Positions 7,115 to 14,476 of a DNA stretch of 17,493 bases are shown in pieces (within the stretch, counting starts at the first letter, position 1; each line of letters begins with the position of its first letter). The notes below the pieces were generated by a model. That model was not told where the DNA came from. It worked only from the letters and a program-made list of their open reading frames with translations, and ran no database searches. The translations under genes and the position numbers were made by a program. This DNA comes from JBBSOW01 sp038259365 (GTDB taxonomy: Bacteria; Actinomycetota; Actinomycetes; Propionibacteriales; Propionibacteriaceae): contig JBBSOW010000061.1 in the NCBI GenBank assembly GCA_038259365.1, positions 1 to 17,493 on the forward strand. The letters are read 5' to 3'.

Positions 7115-7864
7115 ATGCACAACAAACGAGCGTCACGCGATCAGAATGGATGCGGGGCTGAACAAGACGAGTACGGCCAGGTCGAGCCGACGCGCTCGAA
7201 CGTCAAACCGCTAGGTCGGTGCGCGGCCAATCGGCACCTGGCGAACAAGCTGAACGGCGAGTGGAGCGCGCTGCAAGACGGCTGGCTTTCCGGGCTCGAG
7301 ATGACCGCGGGACAGGCGTTCGACGCCATCCGAGTGGATCCGGACGCGGTGTTGCTCAGGCTCGTCGACGCGGGTAACGCCGGGGACAATCTGGCCCGTC
7401 GCGTGATCGTGCAGACGCTGCTGGGCAAGCTCGTGCTGATGGCCGCCAAAGATCCGGCGGCCGAACTCGGGGACTACGTGGCCCAACTGTGTGTGCGCAT
7501 TGCTGGCTATCCCACCGGGCGCAGACGGCGATCGGTCGCGGCCAACCTGGTGCTGGACACGCTGAAAGCGGTCAAGGCCGAGCAGGCGGGCGGCCGTCGG
7601 CTGCGCCCCGTGCAGGACTCGGTGCTGGAGTCGTTGGCGGAGCCGCCAGCAGCACAGCTCAGCGCCTTGGAGGTCTTGAAACAGGCGAGCGAACTGCGTC
7701 TGGTGGACGAACCCACGAGGAGGGTGTTGTCCGCCATCTATGTGGAGGGGCTGAATTCTTCGGCAGCGGCCGAGCGCTTCGGCACGACCCCCGAGCTGGT
7801 GCGCTGGCGGTGCAGCAAGGCGCTACGTCGCCTGGCCGCTCATGCCGAAGAGTTGGCCGCCTAG
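7115..7864 (+). CDS. sigma-70 region-4-like DNA-binding regulator (249 aa)
   Basis: The C-terminus (about 197-243) looks like sigma-factor region 4. It has DEPTRRVLSAIYVEGLNSSAAAERFGTTPELVRWRCSKALRRL, with a helix-turn-helix centred on SAAAERFGTTPELVRWR. The middle part (about 78-155) includes LLRLVDAGNAGDNLARRVIVQTLLGKLV and RRRRSVAANLVLDTLKAV. It is helical and may be a divergent region-2-like domain, but the aromatic -10 melting motif of true sigma factors is not obvious. The first 45 residues look disordered. The ATG is preceded by GAGG at about 6 bases. No anti-sigma gene is next to it. It is either a divergent sigma factor or a sigma-like transcription regulator. The next gene starts 62 bases later and may be cotranscribed. 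Confidence 0.75.
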   Translation: MHNKRASRDQNGCGAEQDEYGQVEPTRSNVKPLGRCAANRHLANKLNGEWSALQDGWLSGLEMTAGQAFDAIRVDPDAVLLRLVDAGNAGDNLARRVIVQTLLGKLVLMAAKDPAAELGDYVAQLCVRIAGYPTGRRRRSVAANLVLDTLKAVKAEQAGGRRLRPVQDSVLESLAEPPAAQLSALEVLKQASELRLVDEPTRRVLSAIYVEGLNSSAAAERFGTTPELVRWRCSKALRRLAAHAEELAA

Positions 7865-7926
7865 CGGGGCGTCTTAGGGTCCGAGAGCTGAGACAAAAAG
7901 AACATGGTGAGTCGAGGGAGACTTGG

Positions 7927-8559
7927 ATGGTGACACAGAGCGAGGAGGTAGCCGTGGCCCAATCGGATGGCCATACGGTTCAGGGCGACGACGGCCTGAC
8001 GAGGGCGCCGTGGGCCTATGGAGACCGGCTGTTGCTGGAGTATTACGACACCGAGTGGGGAATGCCCGTTCGCGACGAGATCGGTGTCTTCGAGCGGCTG
8101 AGCCTGGAGGCGTTTCAGTCGGGGCTGAGCTGGCTGACGGTGCTGCGCAAGCGGCCGCGGTTCCGGGAGGCGTTTGATGGCTTCGACCCCGAGAAGGTGG
8201 CAAAGTTCGGGGAGTCCGACGTGGAGCGGCTGCTCAACGATCCGGGGATCATCCGCAATCGAGCCAAGATCGACGCGACAATTGGCAACGCAAAGGCCAC
8301 CCTGGAGTTGCGTAAGAGCGGGGGCCTGGCCGAGCTGATCTGGTCCCATCGACCGCAGGAAACCCCGGCGCCGCGCACCCTCGACGAGGTGCCGAGCGTC
8401 TCGCCCGAGTCGGTGGCATGCGCCAAGTTGCTCAAATCGCTGGGCTTCAAGTTCGTCGGGCCCACGACGATGTTCGCGCTGATGGAGGCCATCGGGATCG
8501 TGGACACCCATCTCGTGGGGTCACACCGCCGCGGTAGCTCCGGCACCTGGCCTCCATGA
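7927..8559 (+). CDS. tag: DNA-3-methyladenine glycosylase I (210 aa)
   Basis: This base-excision repair enzyme removes 3-methyladenine from alkylated DNA. Strong family stretches are YYDTEWGMPVRDE (39-51), the LSLEAFQSGLSWLTVLRKR segment (58-76, including catalytic-pocket Glu61), GIIRNRAKIDATIGNA (107-122), WSHRP (139-143) and the GFKFVGPTTMFALMEAIG segment (173-190). Compared with E. coli Tag, only one of the four zinc-snap ligands survives. Cys4 is Ala27 here, His17 is Tyr40 and Cys179 is Ser199, while His175 is kept as His195. The protein ends in HRRGSSGTW. The ATG at 7927 is chosen because GGGAG lies 6 bases upstream; the frame runs open from 7489, but that part overlaps the regulator gene. 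The fold assignment is secure. Confidence 0.92.
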   Translation: MVTQSEEVAVAQSDGHTVQGDDGLTRAPWAYGDRLLLEYYDTEWGMPVRDEIGVFERLSLEAFQSGLSWLTVLRKRPRFREAFDGFDPEKVAKFGESDVERLLNDPGIIRNRAKIDATIGNAKATLELRKSGGLAELIWSHRPQETPAPRTLDEVPSVSPESVACAKLLKSLGFKFVGPTTMFALMEAIGIVDTHLVGSHRRGSSGTWPP

Positions 8560-8575
8560 CCAGGTCGTATCGGGT

Positions 8576-8604
8576 CTGACCGCTTACGGCTGTCCACTTA
8601 TCAT
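8576..8604 (+). promoter_or_regulatory. sigma-A-type promoter for a leaderless NiCoT gene
   Basis: CTGACC at 8576-8581 and TATCAT at 8599-8604 are separated by exactly 17 bases. The -10 element ends 7 bases before the GTG at 8612, which places the transcription start on or next to the start codon. No SD site is present before that GTG, which fits a leaderless transcript. Confidence 0.55.
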
Positions 8605-8611
8605 CGAAACC

Positions 8612-9655
8612 GTGAACAGGACAGAGGACCATGGCGCTCAGGCGATCAGGACAAAACCGCGCACCCTGGGCGCTATCGAGCGCCGAAGTATGGTGCTCAC
8701 GGGAGGGGCGGTGATTCTTCTGCATGCCGTGGGCTGGGGGAGCCTACTGCTGCTCGTTGGACCCGCCCATTTCGAGCTGAGTGGCCAGGCAAGCCAGGTC
8801 TTCGGAGTCGCGGTGGGCGTGACGGCTTTCACGCTCGGCGCCCGACACGCGTTCGACGCCGATCACATCGCGGCCATCGACAACACGACTCGACGACTGG
8901 TTGGGGAGGGTAAGCCGGCGACGGGCGTGGGCTTCTGGTTCTCGCTCGGCCACTCGACGGTCGTCGTGGCGTTCGCCGCGCTGGTCGCGGCCGGCTTGTC
9001 CACCTTGGCTCGCGGCGCCACAGACGCAGGGTCGGCGTGGAGCCGCTTCACGAGCGTGTGGGGTCCGCTGGTCGCCGGCATCTTCTTGCTGGTCATCGCC
9101 GCGGTCAACGTCGCGTCGCTGCGAGCCTCAGGCGGTCGCGGCGGGCAGACCGGTCCGATCACAGCCGTCCTGTACAGGGTCGGAGCCACGATCCGCACCC
9201 CGCGGCAGATGTATACCGTCGGTCTCCTCTTCGGCCTGGGATTCGACACTGCCACCGAGGTGAGCCTCCTCATTCTCGCGGGCTCCGCCGGGGCGGCGCA
9301 GTTGCCGTGGTGGGCGGTGATGACGCTGCCGGTACTCTTCGCGGCCGGCATGTCGAGCTTCGACCTACTCGAGGGCTGGGTGGCGAGGCACGCCTACGGA
9401 CGGGCGACCGAAAACCCGACCCGGCTGCGGCGTTACAACATCGGGGTGACGACCATTTCGGTGCTCGTTGCCGGCGTGGTCGGCGTGTCGTCGCTCTCCC
9501 GGGCACTGTCTGCCTGGGGCGGTTGGCCCGACCCGTTGGCGTGGACAGTCACCCTCGCCACCGATTACTGGGGTTGGGCACTGGCCGCCATCTTGCTCAT
9601 CGCCGTTGTCTGGTTGACCGCTGCCAGGGCGCGGTCGAAACTACTGCCAACTTGA
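8612..9655 (+). CDS. NiCoT-family nickel/cobalt permease (347 aa)
   Basis: This secondary transporter takes up Ni2+ or Co2+ across the cytoplasmic membrane (HoxN/NixA/NhlF family). The diagnostic motif RHAFDADHIAAIDN is at 78-91, followed by the FSLGHSTVVV helix (110-119), LGFDTATEV (209-217) and GMSSFD (246-251). About eight membrane helices can be drawn, with the last at roughly 318-337. The length is usual for the family. The GTG at 8612 is chosen because a well-spaced promoter puts the transcription start on it; an in-frame ATG at 8690 would cut into the N-terminus and has no SD site. No nickel enzyme or cobalamin gene is in the window, so the metal cannot be decided from context. Confidence 0.92.
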   Translation: MNRTEDHGAQAIRTKPRTLGAIERRSMVLTGGAVILLHAVGWGSLLLLVGPAHFELSGQASQVFGVAVGVTAFTLGARHAFDADHIAAIDNTTRRLVGEGKPATGVGFWFSLGHSTVVVAFAALVAAGLSTLARGATDAGSAWSRFTSVWGPLVAGIFLLVIAAVNVASLRASGGRGGQTGPITAVLYRVGATIRTPRQMYTVGLLFGLGFDTATEVSLLILAGSAGAAQLPWWAVMTLPVLFAAGMSSFDLLEGWVARHAYGRATENPTRLRRYNIGVTTISVLVAGVVGVSSLSRALSAWGGWPDPLAWTVTLATDYWGWALAAILLIAVVWLTAARARSKLLPT

Positions 9656-9950
9656 CCGACGTCCTCAGGAACCGAGCGAGGCGGCGCCCGTCAATCACGT
9701 CGCGCCCGAGGCGGTGGCGGTGTCGGCGCTCGAGCAGTTCCTGGCTGCGATGTGGCCGGTGTGCGTTCCCGCCCGGGAGTTCGGTGGGCACCATCATGGC
9801 GAGATCAGCCGAGGAGCCAGGCTGGGTCGGGACATCGGTCCGCAGTCCCGAACGCGCAGCGAAGACTCCTCCCACGGTGGCGCCGCACGGTTCCTTGGCG
9901 TGGCGGGCCCTAGGATGTGCACCCGGTCACCCCGTACTGAAGGAGTCCTC
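9656..9950. other. 295-base gap without a supported gene
   Basis: The gap lies between the NiCoT gene and the esterase gene. Open frames cross it on both strands but have arginine- and proline-rich shadow composition and no start signals. I see no strong hairpin that would be a clear terminator. The only candidate control element is the -10-like hexamer near its right end. Confidence 0.5.
9911..9916 (+). promoter_or_regulatory. possible -10 element of the esterase gene
   Basis: TAGGAT lies 34 bases upstream of the GTG start, a reasonable place for a -10 box with a leader of about 28 bases. No good -35 hexamer is found at 16-18 bases. This is a weak call. Confidence 0.25.
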
Positions 9951-10931
9951 GTGTGGTTTGATCTGCGGCCCGACTTACTGGCGAGCTACCGCACGGCGGT
10001 CACCGCCCCGCCCGATCTGGCGGAGTTTTGGTCCCGTCAACTCAAGCTGGCCAGCGACGCCGCGACGCCCACCCGTCTCGAGCCGTATCGGGTCGGCCTG
10101 TTCGACCACGTCGACGTCTTCGACGTGACCTTCTCCGGAGCCCACGGGCACCCCATCCGCGGCTGGTTCATCCGGCCGAAGATCGAACGCACCTTGCCGA
10201 TCCCCATCATCGTGAAGTTCATCGGCTACGGCGGTGGCCGTGGCATGCCGGAGGATCACCTGTTGTGGCCGAGCGTCGGCTACGCGGTGCTGGTGATGGA
10301 TTCGCGCGGCCAGGCGGGCCGCGACCTGGGCGCCACGGGCGATCCGATGACCGTGGCCGAGGCCGGTCCACAAGTTCCCGGGGTGCTGACCCGCGGTATC
10401 GCCGCTCCGGAGAGCTACTACTACACGCGGATGTGGACCGACGCCGCGCGGGCGGTCGACGTGGCCGCCGAGCTGGACGGCGCGGATCCCACCCGCGTCG
10501 GGGTGACGGGGATGAGCCAGGGCGGGGCGCTCAGCATCGCCGCCGCGGCCCTCAACCCCAAGGTCGCGTGGGTGAGCCCCGAGGTGCCGTTCATGTGCGA
10601 CGTTGCCCGGGCGATCACGATCACCGACCAGCTGCCCTACGGCGAGATAGCGCAATATCTCGCCTGGCACACCGACGAGGTGGCGGCGGTCCGGCGCACG
10701 CTCGGTTACGTCGATTGCGCCGTGCTGGCGGAGCGAATCACCGCGCCCAGCCTCACGAACGTGGGTCTTATGGACGACGTCTGCCCACCCTCGACGGTGT
10801 ACGCCGCCCACAACGCGATGGGCGGGGAGAAGCAGATCATGGCCTACGAGTTCATGGGCCACCAGGCGGCGCCGCTGTTCACCCCTATCCAGATCGCCCA
10901 CGCCCGCCGCCACCTGGGCTCCGCCAGCTAG
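9951..10931 (+). CDS. CE7 family acetyl xylan esterase / cephalosporin C deacetylase (326 aa)
   Basis: This alpha/beta-hydrolase removes acetyl groups from xylo-oligosaccharides and related acetylated sugars. The CE7 signatures are in order: RGQ at 119-121 (in MDSRGQAG), nucleophile Ser189 in GMSQGG (187-192), Asp275 in GLMDDVCPPSTV (272-283) and His304 in FMGHQAAP. The last motif is usually His-Glu; here it is His-Gln, while the catalytic His is kept. With no signal peptide it should act in the cytoplasm on imported substrates. The GTG at 9951 has AAGGAG 5 bases upstream and yields the normal CE7 length. The frame continues upstream to 9714 without coding character. The beta-glucosidase gene follows 85 bases later and fits the same sugar role. 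Confidence 0.92.
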   Translation: MWFDLRPDLLASYRTAVTAPPDLAEFWSRQLKLASDAATPTRLEPYRVGLFDHVDVFDVTFSGAHGHPIRGWFIRPKIERTLPIPIIVKFIGYGGGRGMPEDHLLWPSVGYAVLVMDSRGQAGRDLGATGDPMTVAEAGPQVPGVLTRGIAAPESYYYTRMWTDAARAVDVAAELDGADPTRVGVTGMSQGGALSIAAAALNPKVAWVSPEVPFMCDVARAITITDQLPYGEIAQYLAWHTDEVAAVRRTLGYVDCAVLAERITAPSLTNVGLMDDVCPPSTVYAAHNAMGGEKQIMAYEFMGHQAAPLFTPIQIAHARRHLGSAS

Positions 10932-10971
10932 CGCCGCAGCCCGGGCGCTCGGCTACGCAGCTGGTTGTCGT

Positions 10972-10977
10972 TAGGCT
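10972..10977 (+). promoter_or_regulatory. possible -10 element of the beta-glucosidase gene
   Basis: TAGGCT lies 40 bases upstream of the ATG at 11017. It resembles the TAGGAT found before the esterase gene, but no -35 hexamer is evident. The gene may instead be read through from the esterase gene. Confidence 0.25.
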
Positions 10978-11016
10978 CGATGAGACAGCGTCCGTCGTCA
11001 CGACTAGGAGCCATCC

Positions 11017-12393
11017 ATGCCCACCGATCTCAGCCCCATCGGCTTGCCGAAGGATTTCATCTTCGGCACCGCCACCGCCGCCTACCAGATCGAGGGCGCC
11101 GTCGACGAGGACGGGCGCGGCGTCTCCATCTGGGACACCTTCAGCCACACCGAGGGCAAGGTGGTCGGCGGCGACACCGGTGACGTGGCGTGCGATCACT
11201 ACCACCGGGCACCCGCCGACCTCTCGCTGATGAGCGAGTTAGGCGTCGACGCCTACCGGTTCTCGGTGGCCTGGCCGCGCATCCAGCCGCTAGGTTCTGG
11301 GGCCTTCAACGAGCCCGGGTTTGCCTTCTACGATCGACTGGTCGACGACCTGTTGGCCGAGGGCATCGAGCCAATGGCGACGCTGTACCACTGGGATCTG
11401 CCGCAACCGCTTGAGGATCTGGACGGCTGGATGAACCGCGACATCGCCGAGCGGTTCGTCGAATACGCCGTGGCCGTCCAGGATCGGCTCGGGGATCGGG
11501 TCAAGAACTGGCTGACCCACAACGAGCCCTGGGTGGTGAGCATGGCCGGGTACGCCAGGGGTGTGCACGCCCCAGGCCGCACCGAGACCCACGGCGCCCT
11601 CGCGGCGGCCCACCACGTCCTGTTGAGCCACGGCCTGGCGGTTCGAGAAATGCGAAAGTCCCGCCATACCGATCAGCAGGTGGGAATCACGCTCAACCTG
11701 ACCCACTGCACGCCGGCCAGCGACAGCGACGAGGATCGCCACGCGGCCGAGCTGGGCACGATGTACAGCAACGGGCTGTTCACTGACCCCGTCCTGCGGG
11801 GCAGTTACCCCGACCTCGCCCGCGAAGCCTGGGGTCACCTTTCGGACTTCTCGTTCATCCACGACGGGGATCTGGCGATCTGCCATGAGCCGATCGACTA
11901 CTTCGGGATCAACTACTACAGCCCGCAGTATCTGCGTGCCGATCCTCAGTCCGAACCGCAGACCACCCTGCACGACCTGCCCGTTGCGGAGGCGGAGCCA
12001 GCCGACGCCGAGCGTTCGGCGATGGGCTGGATGGTGGAGGCCGACGGCCTGCGCCGGCTCCTGGTCTGGTTGAACCAGACCTACCCCGGGCTGCCGCCGA
12101 TGGTCATCACCGAGAACGGCCGGGCTTGCGATGACGTCCTCGAGCACGGGGCGGTCCACGATCCGGAGCGGGTCAGTTACCTCTACGACCACGTGGCGGC
12201 GGTGGCGCAGGCGGTTGCCGAGGGGGCGCGAGTCACCGGGTACTTCTGCTGGTCGTTCATGGACAACTTTGAGTGGGCCGAGGGCTACTCCAAGCGGTTC
12301 GGCATCACCTACATCGACTACCTAACCCAGCGGCGCATCCCCAAGGACTCGTTCCGCGCCTATGCCGCGCTCATCGCTCGACACAAGAGCTGA
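11017..12393 (+). CDS. GH1 beta-glucosidase (458 aa)
   Basis: This retaining glycosidase releases terminal beta-linked glucose (possibly also other sugars such as galactose or fucose) from short oligosaccharides. The GH1 landmarks are the FIFGTATAAYQIEGA segment (14-28), YRFSVAWPRI (80-89), YHWDLPQPL (124-132), acid/base Glu170 in THNEP, GINYYSP (297-303), nucleophile Glu366 in ITENG (364-368) and sugar-binding residues in DNFEWAEGYSKRFG (416-429). The length is typical and the protein is complete. There is no signal peptide, so it is cytoplasmic. AGGAG lies 6 bases before the ATG. It follows the CE7 esterase, suggesting joint breakdown of imported, acetylated plant oligosaccharides. The exact natural substrate cannot be fixed from sequence. 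Confidence 0.96.
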   Translation: MPTDLSPIGLPKDFIFGTATAAYQIEGAVDEDGRGVSIWDTFSHTEGKVVGGDTGDVACDHYHRAPADLSLMSELGVDAYRFSVAWPRIQPLGSGAFNEPGFAFYDRLVDDLLAEGIEPMATLYHWDLPQPLEDLDGWMNRDIAERFVEYAVAVQDRLGDRVKNWLTHNEPWVVSMAGYARGVHAPGRTETHGALAAAHHVLLSHGLAVREMRKSRHTDQQVGITLNLTHCTPASDSDEDRHAAELGTMYSNGLFTDPVLRGSYPDLAREAWGHLSDFSFIHDGDLAICHEPIDYFGINYYSPQYLRADPQSEPQTTLHDLPVAEAEPADAERSAMGWMVEADGLRRLLVWLNQTYPGLPPMVITENGRACDDVLEHGAVHDPERVSYLYDHVAAVAQAVAEGARVTGYFCWSFMDNFEWAEGYSKRFGITYIDYLTQRRIPKDSFRAYAALIARHKS

Positions 12394-12400
12394 GCGCTAG

Positions 12401-12410
12401 GCCTTTAGGC
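12401..12410. terminator. short inverted repeat between convergent genes
   Basis: GCCT-TT-AGGC sits in the 29-base gap between the beta-glucosidase stop and the stop of the leftward gene. It could help stop transcription from both sides, but the stem is only 4 bp and there is no U-tract. Confidence 0.2.
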
Positions 12411-12422
12411 GGAGGTACCCGT

Positions 12423-12974
12423 CTACTTGGGCAGGGAGTCCAGGACGGACTGGGACTGCGCGACGATCTCGTCGACGGTCTGCTTGGCCAAGCCGCCGCC
12501 GAGCACCGCGGTGTCGCCGTCGGCGACGACGCACACGTCCAGATCGCGGGTGGGTTCGCGCCCGCACATGCCGGCGCCTACCTGGCGGATCGCGCGGGCC
12601 TCCACCATGGCCAACATCTCGGCGGGGTCCTTGACCGGGCGGCCGGCGATGACGACGAGGGTCGCCTCGCCGCTGACGTTATAGATCGCGGTGGCGGTGT
12701 TGATGACGCCCTCGGGGTTGGGGGGGACGCTGGGGTCGCTCGCGTTGGGATCACGCTGCAGTTGGTTGACCTTGATCGGTAGCTCAAGCGGCACGACGGC
12801 CGCCGAGGTCTGATCGATCGGAACCCCGGATTCACCCGTTCGCGAGACGAGGGCGGCAATGAGACCCACGGCGACGAGCAGCGCCAGGAGTGCACCGACG
12901 GCAATGAAGATCGGCGCCTTGCTCTTGGGAATCTCGGCGGCACCGTCTGGGCGAGCGGGATGGTTATCCGACAT
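12423..12974 (-). CDS. single-pass membrane protein with extracytoplasmic Cys pair (183 aa)
   Basis: I do not recognise a named family. The first 19 residues are hydrophilic and cytoplasmic, followed by one strong membrane helix (about 20-43) and an outside domain of about 140 residues. Residues 50-88 are Pro/Asp-rich linker (QRDPNASDPSVPPNPEG). The folded part has ATAIYNVSGEATLVVIAGRPVKDPAEML (95-121) and two cysteines, Cys137 and Cys148, in CGREPTRDLDVC, which could form a disulfide. It starts 6 bases after the trxA stop, so it is probably cotranscribed with trxA. A link to redox or envelope-thiol biology is inferred from this position only. The coding call is firm. Confidence 0.8.
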   Translation of the reverse strand: MSDNHPARPDGAAEIPKSKAPIFIAVGALLALLVAVGLIAALVSRTGESGVPIDQTSAAVVPLELPIKVNQLQRDPNASDPSVPPNPEGVINTATAIYNVSGEATLVVIAGRPVKDPAEMLAMVEARAIRQVGAGMCGREPTRDLDVCVVADGDTAVLGGGLAKQTVDEIVAQSQSVLDSLPK

Positions 12975-12980
12975 GTCGAA

Positions 12981-13304
12981 TCAGAGGAATTCGTCGAGGG
13001 CCTTCAGCAGCTGATTCTTGGTCTTCGCACCCTGGAAGCTCTTCACCACCTGGCCGTCGACGAACACCTGCAGCGTCGGCAGGCTGAGCACGCCCTGCTT
13101 GGTGGCGGTGACGGGGTTGGAGTTGGTGTCCACCTTGACGAAGCTGATCTTGTCGCCGTGGACCCTGGCCAACTCGTCGAGGATGGGCGAGAGCTGCTTG
13201 CACGGCGCGCACCAATCGGCCCAGTAGTCGACCAGGACGGGCTTGGCGGATTTCAACACCTCGGCCTCGAACGTGTCGTCGGTGATCTCGTTGACCGATC
13301 CCAT
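12981..13304 (-). CDS. trxA: thioredoxin (107 aa)
   Basis: This small cytoplasmic dithiol protein reduces protein disulfides and is recharged by the reductase encoded just upstream. The active site is WCAPC (31-35, Cys32 and Cys35), with Ala where many thioredoxins have Gly. The cis-proline loop is SLPT (Pro76), followed by the usual FVDGQ hairpin (81-85) and a final helix. The length is exactly that of a single-domain thioredoxin. The ATG at 13304 is preceded by AAGGAG at 4 bases. The open frame extends to 13595 but there it only runs antiphase through trxB. The 106-base gap after trxB may hold a second promoter. Confidence 0.97.
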   Translation of the reverse strand: MGSVNEITDDTFEAEVLKSAKPVLVDYWADWCAPCKQLSPILDELARVHGDKISFVKVDTNSNPVTATKQGVLSLPTLQVFVDGQVVKSFQGAKTKNQLLKALDEFL

Positions 13305-13368
13305 GCTGCTCCTTGCGCTGTATTCAGAACTAGCGGCGTCACTAGCGATCTGTGGAAAGTACTGGACT

Positions 13369-13395
13369 AACGGTAGCCGAGAGGGGACTCGATCC
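13369..13395 (-). promoter_or_regulatory. weak sigma-R/H-like promoter before trxA
   Basis: On the minus strand GGATC is followed after 19 bases by GTT, one mismatch from the GGAAT-N18/19-GTT consensus. It lies between trxB and trxA, 65 bases upstream of the trxA start. It could give trxA its own stress-induced transcript. Confidence 0.3.
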
Positions 13396-13410
13396 CATCT
13401 ACTCACTTGA

Positions 13411-14436
13411 TCAAGCGTGCGCCATGACCAGTGAGTCGTCCTCCAAGTCGGCCAGGTAACGCTCGGCGTCCAGCGCTGCCGAACAACCGGTTCCGGCGGC
13501 GGTGATGGCCTGGCGGTAGGTGTGGTCGACGAGGTCCCCGCACGCGAAGACGCCGCTGAGGTTGGTTCGGGTCGTGCCGGGCTGGGTGAGCACATACCCC
13601 TCGGCGTCCAGATCCACCTGCTCGGTCAGCAGCTCCGAGCGCGGGTCGTGGCCGATCGCGATGAACAACCCCTGCAGCGCCAGCTCGCGGGTCTCACCGG
13701 TTCGGGTGTCGGTCAGGGTGATGCCCTCGACGGCGTTCTCGCCGTGGATCGCGGTTACCGAACTGTTCCAGGCGAAGCTGACCTTCGGGTCCTTCTCGGC
13801 GCGGGCGATCATGATCTTGGAGGCGCGCAGCTCGTCGCGGCGGTGAATGAGGGTGACGCTGGAGGCGAAGCGGGACAAGAAGGTGGCCTCTTCGACGGCG
13901 GAGTCTCCGCCGCCGACGACGGCGATGTCCTTGTCTCGGAAGAAGAAGCCATCACAGGTGGCGCACCAGGAGACGCCGCGGCCGGACAGTCGATCCTCAT
14001 CGGGCAGGCCGAGGCGACGGTAGCCCGAGCCGGTGGCCAGGACGACGGCCTTGGCGCGGTGCACGTTGCCCTCGGAATCGGTGACGGACTTGATGGCCCC
14101 GGTGAGGTCCATCGAGACGATGTCGTCGGTGACGATCTCCGCCCCGAAGCGCTCGGCCTGGGCCCGCATGTCGTTCATCAGATCGGGGCCCTGGATCCCT
14201 TCGGGAAAGCCGGGGAAGTTCTCCACCTCGGTGGTGTTCATCAGCGCACCACCGGCGGTGACGGCGCCCTCGAAGACCAGCGGCTTGAGATCGGCCCGGG
14301 CGGCGTAGACGGCGGCGGTGTAACCGGCCGGTCCGCTGCCGACGATGATGATCTCGCGGGGCTCGCCACCCGATTGGTCGGCGCTGCCGGCCCGGCTACC
14401 GCCGCCGTTCTGGCCGAGATTGTTCAACTCGATCAT
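13411..14436 (-). CDS. trxB: thioredoxin reductase (341 aa)
   Basis: This FAD enzyme transfers electrons from NADPH to thioredoxin. The FAD-binding motif is GSGPAG (33-38), the redox-active disulfide is CATC (158-161) followed by DG, the NADPH-binding motif is GGGDSA (175-180) with HRRDE (198-202) downstream, and the C-terminal FAD motif is GVFACGDLVD (295-304). It carries a roughly 26-residue Gly/Ser-rich N-terminal extension before the Rossmann fold, so the annotated start could be slightly long. However, AGGAG sits 4 bases before the ATG at 14436, which supports that start. It leads the trxB-trxA-membrane protein cluster, under a strong sigma-R/H-type promoter. Confidence 0.97.
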   Translation of the reverse strand: MIELNNLGQNGGGSRAGSADQSGGEPREIIIVGSGPAGYTAAVYAARADLKPLVFEGAVTAGGALMNTTEVENFPGFPEGIQGPDLMNDMRAQAERFGAEIVTDDIVSMDLTGAIKSVTDSEGNVHRAKAVVLATGSGYRRLGLPDEDRLSGRGVSWCATCDGFFFRDKDIAVVGGGDSAVEEATFLSRFASSVTLIHRRDELRASKIMIARAEKDPKVSFAWNSSVTAIHGENAVEGITLTDTRTGETRELALQGLFIAIGHDPRSELLTEQVDLDAEGYVLTQPGTTRTNLSGVFACGDLVDHTYRQAITAAGTGCSAALDAERYLADLEDDSLVMAHA

Positions 14437-14476
14437 GTCGCTCCTGGTCCGACTTCTGCGTGATGGTCACCGGTAA

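Noticed and set aside
9714..9950. Upstream in-frame extension of the CE7 esterase
   Set aside because: CE7 proteins are about 320-330 residues, which the GTG at 9951 gives, and a well-spaced AAGGAG precedes that codon.
9037..10128. A 363-codon plus-strand frame between the NiCoT and esterase genes
   Set aside because: It overlaps the end of the NiCoT gene and the start of the esterase gene in another frame and is Arg-rich, which is the mark of a shadow frame.
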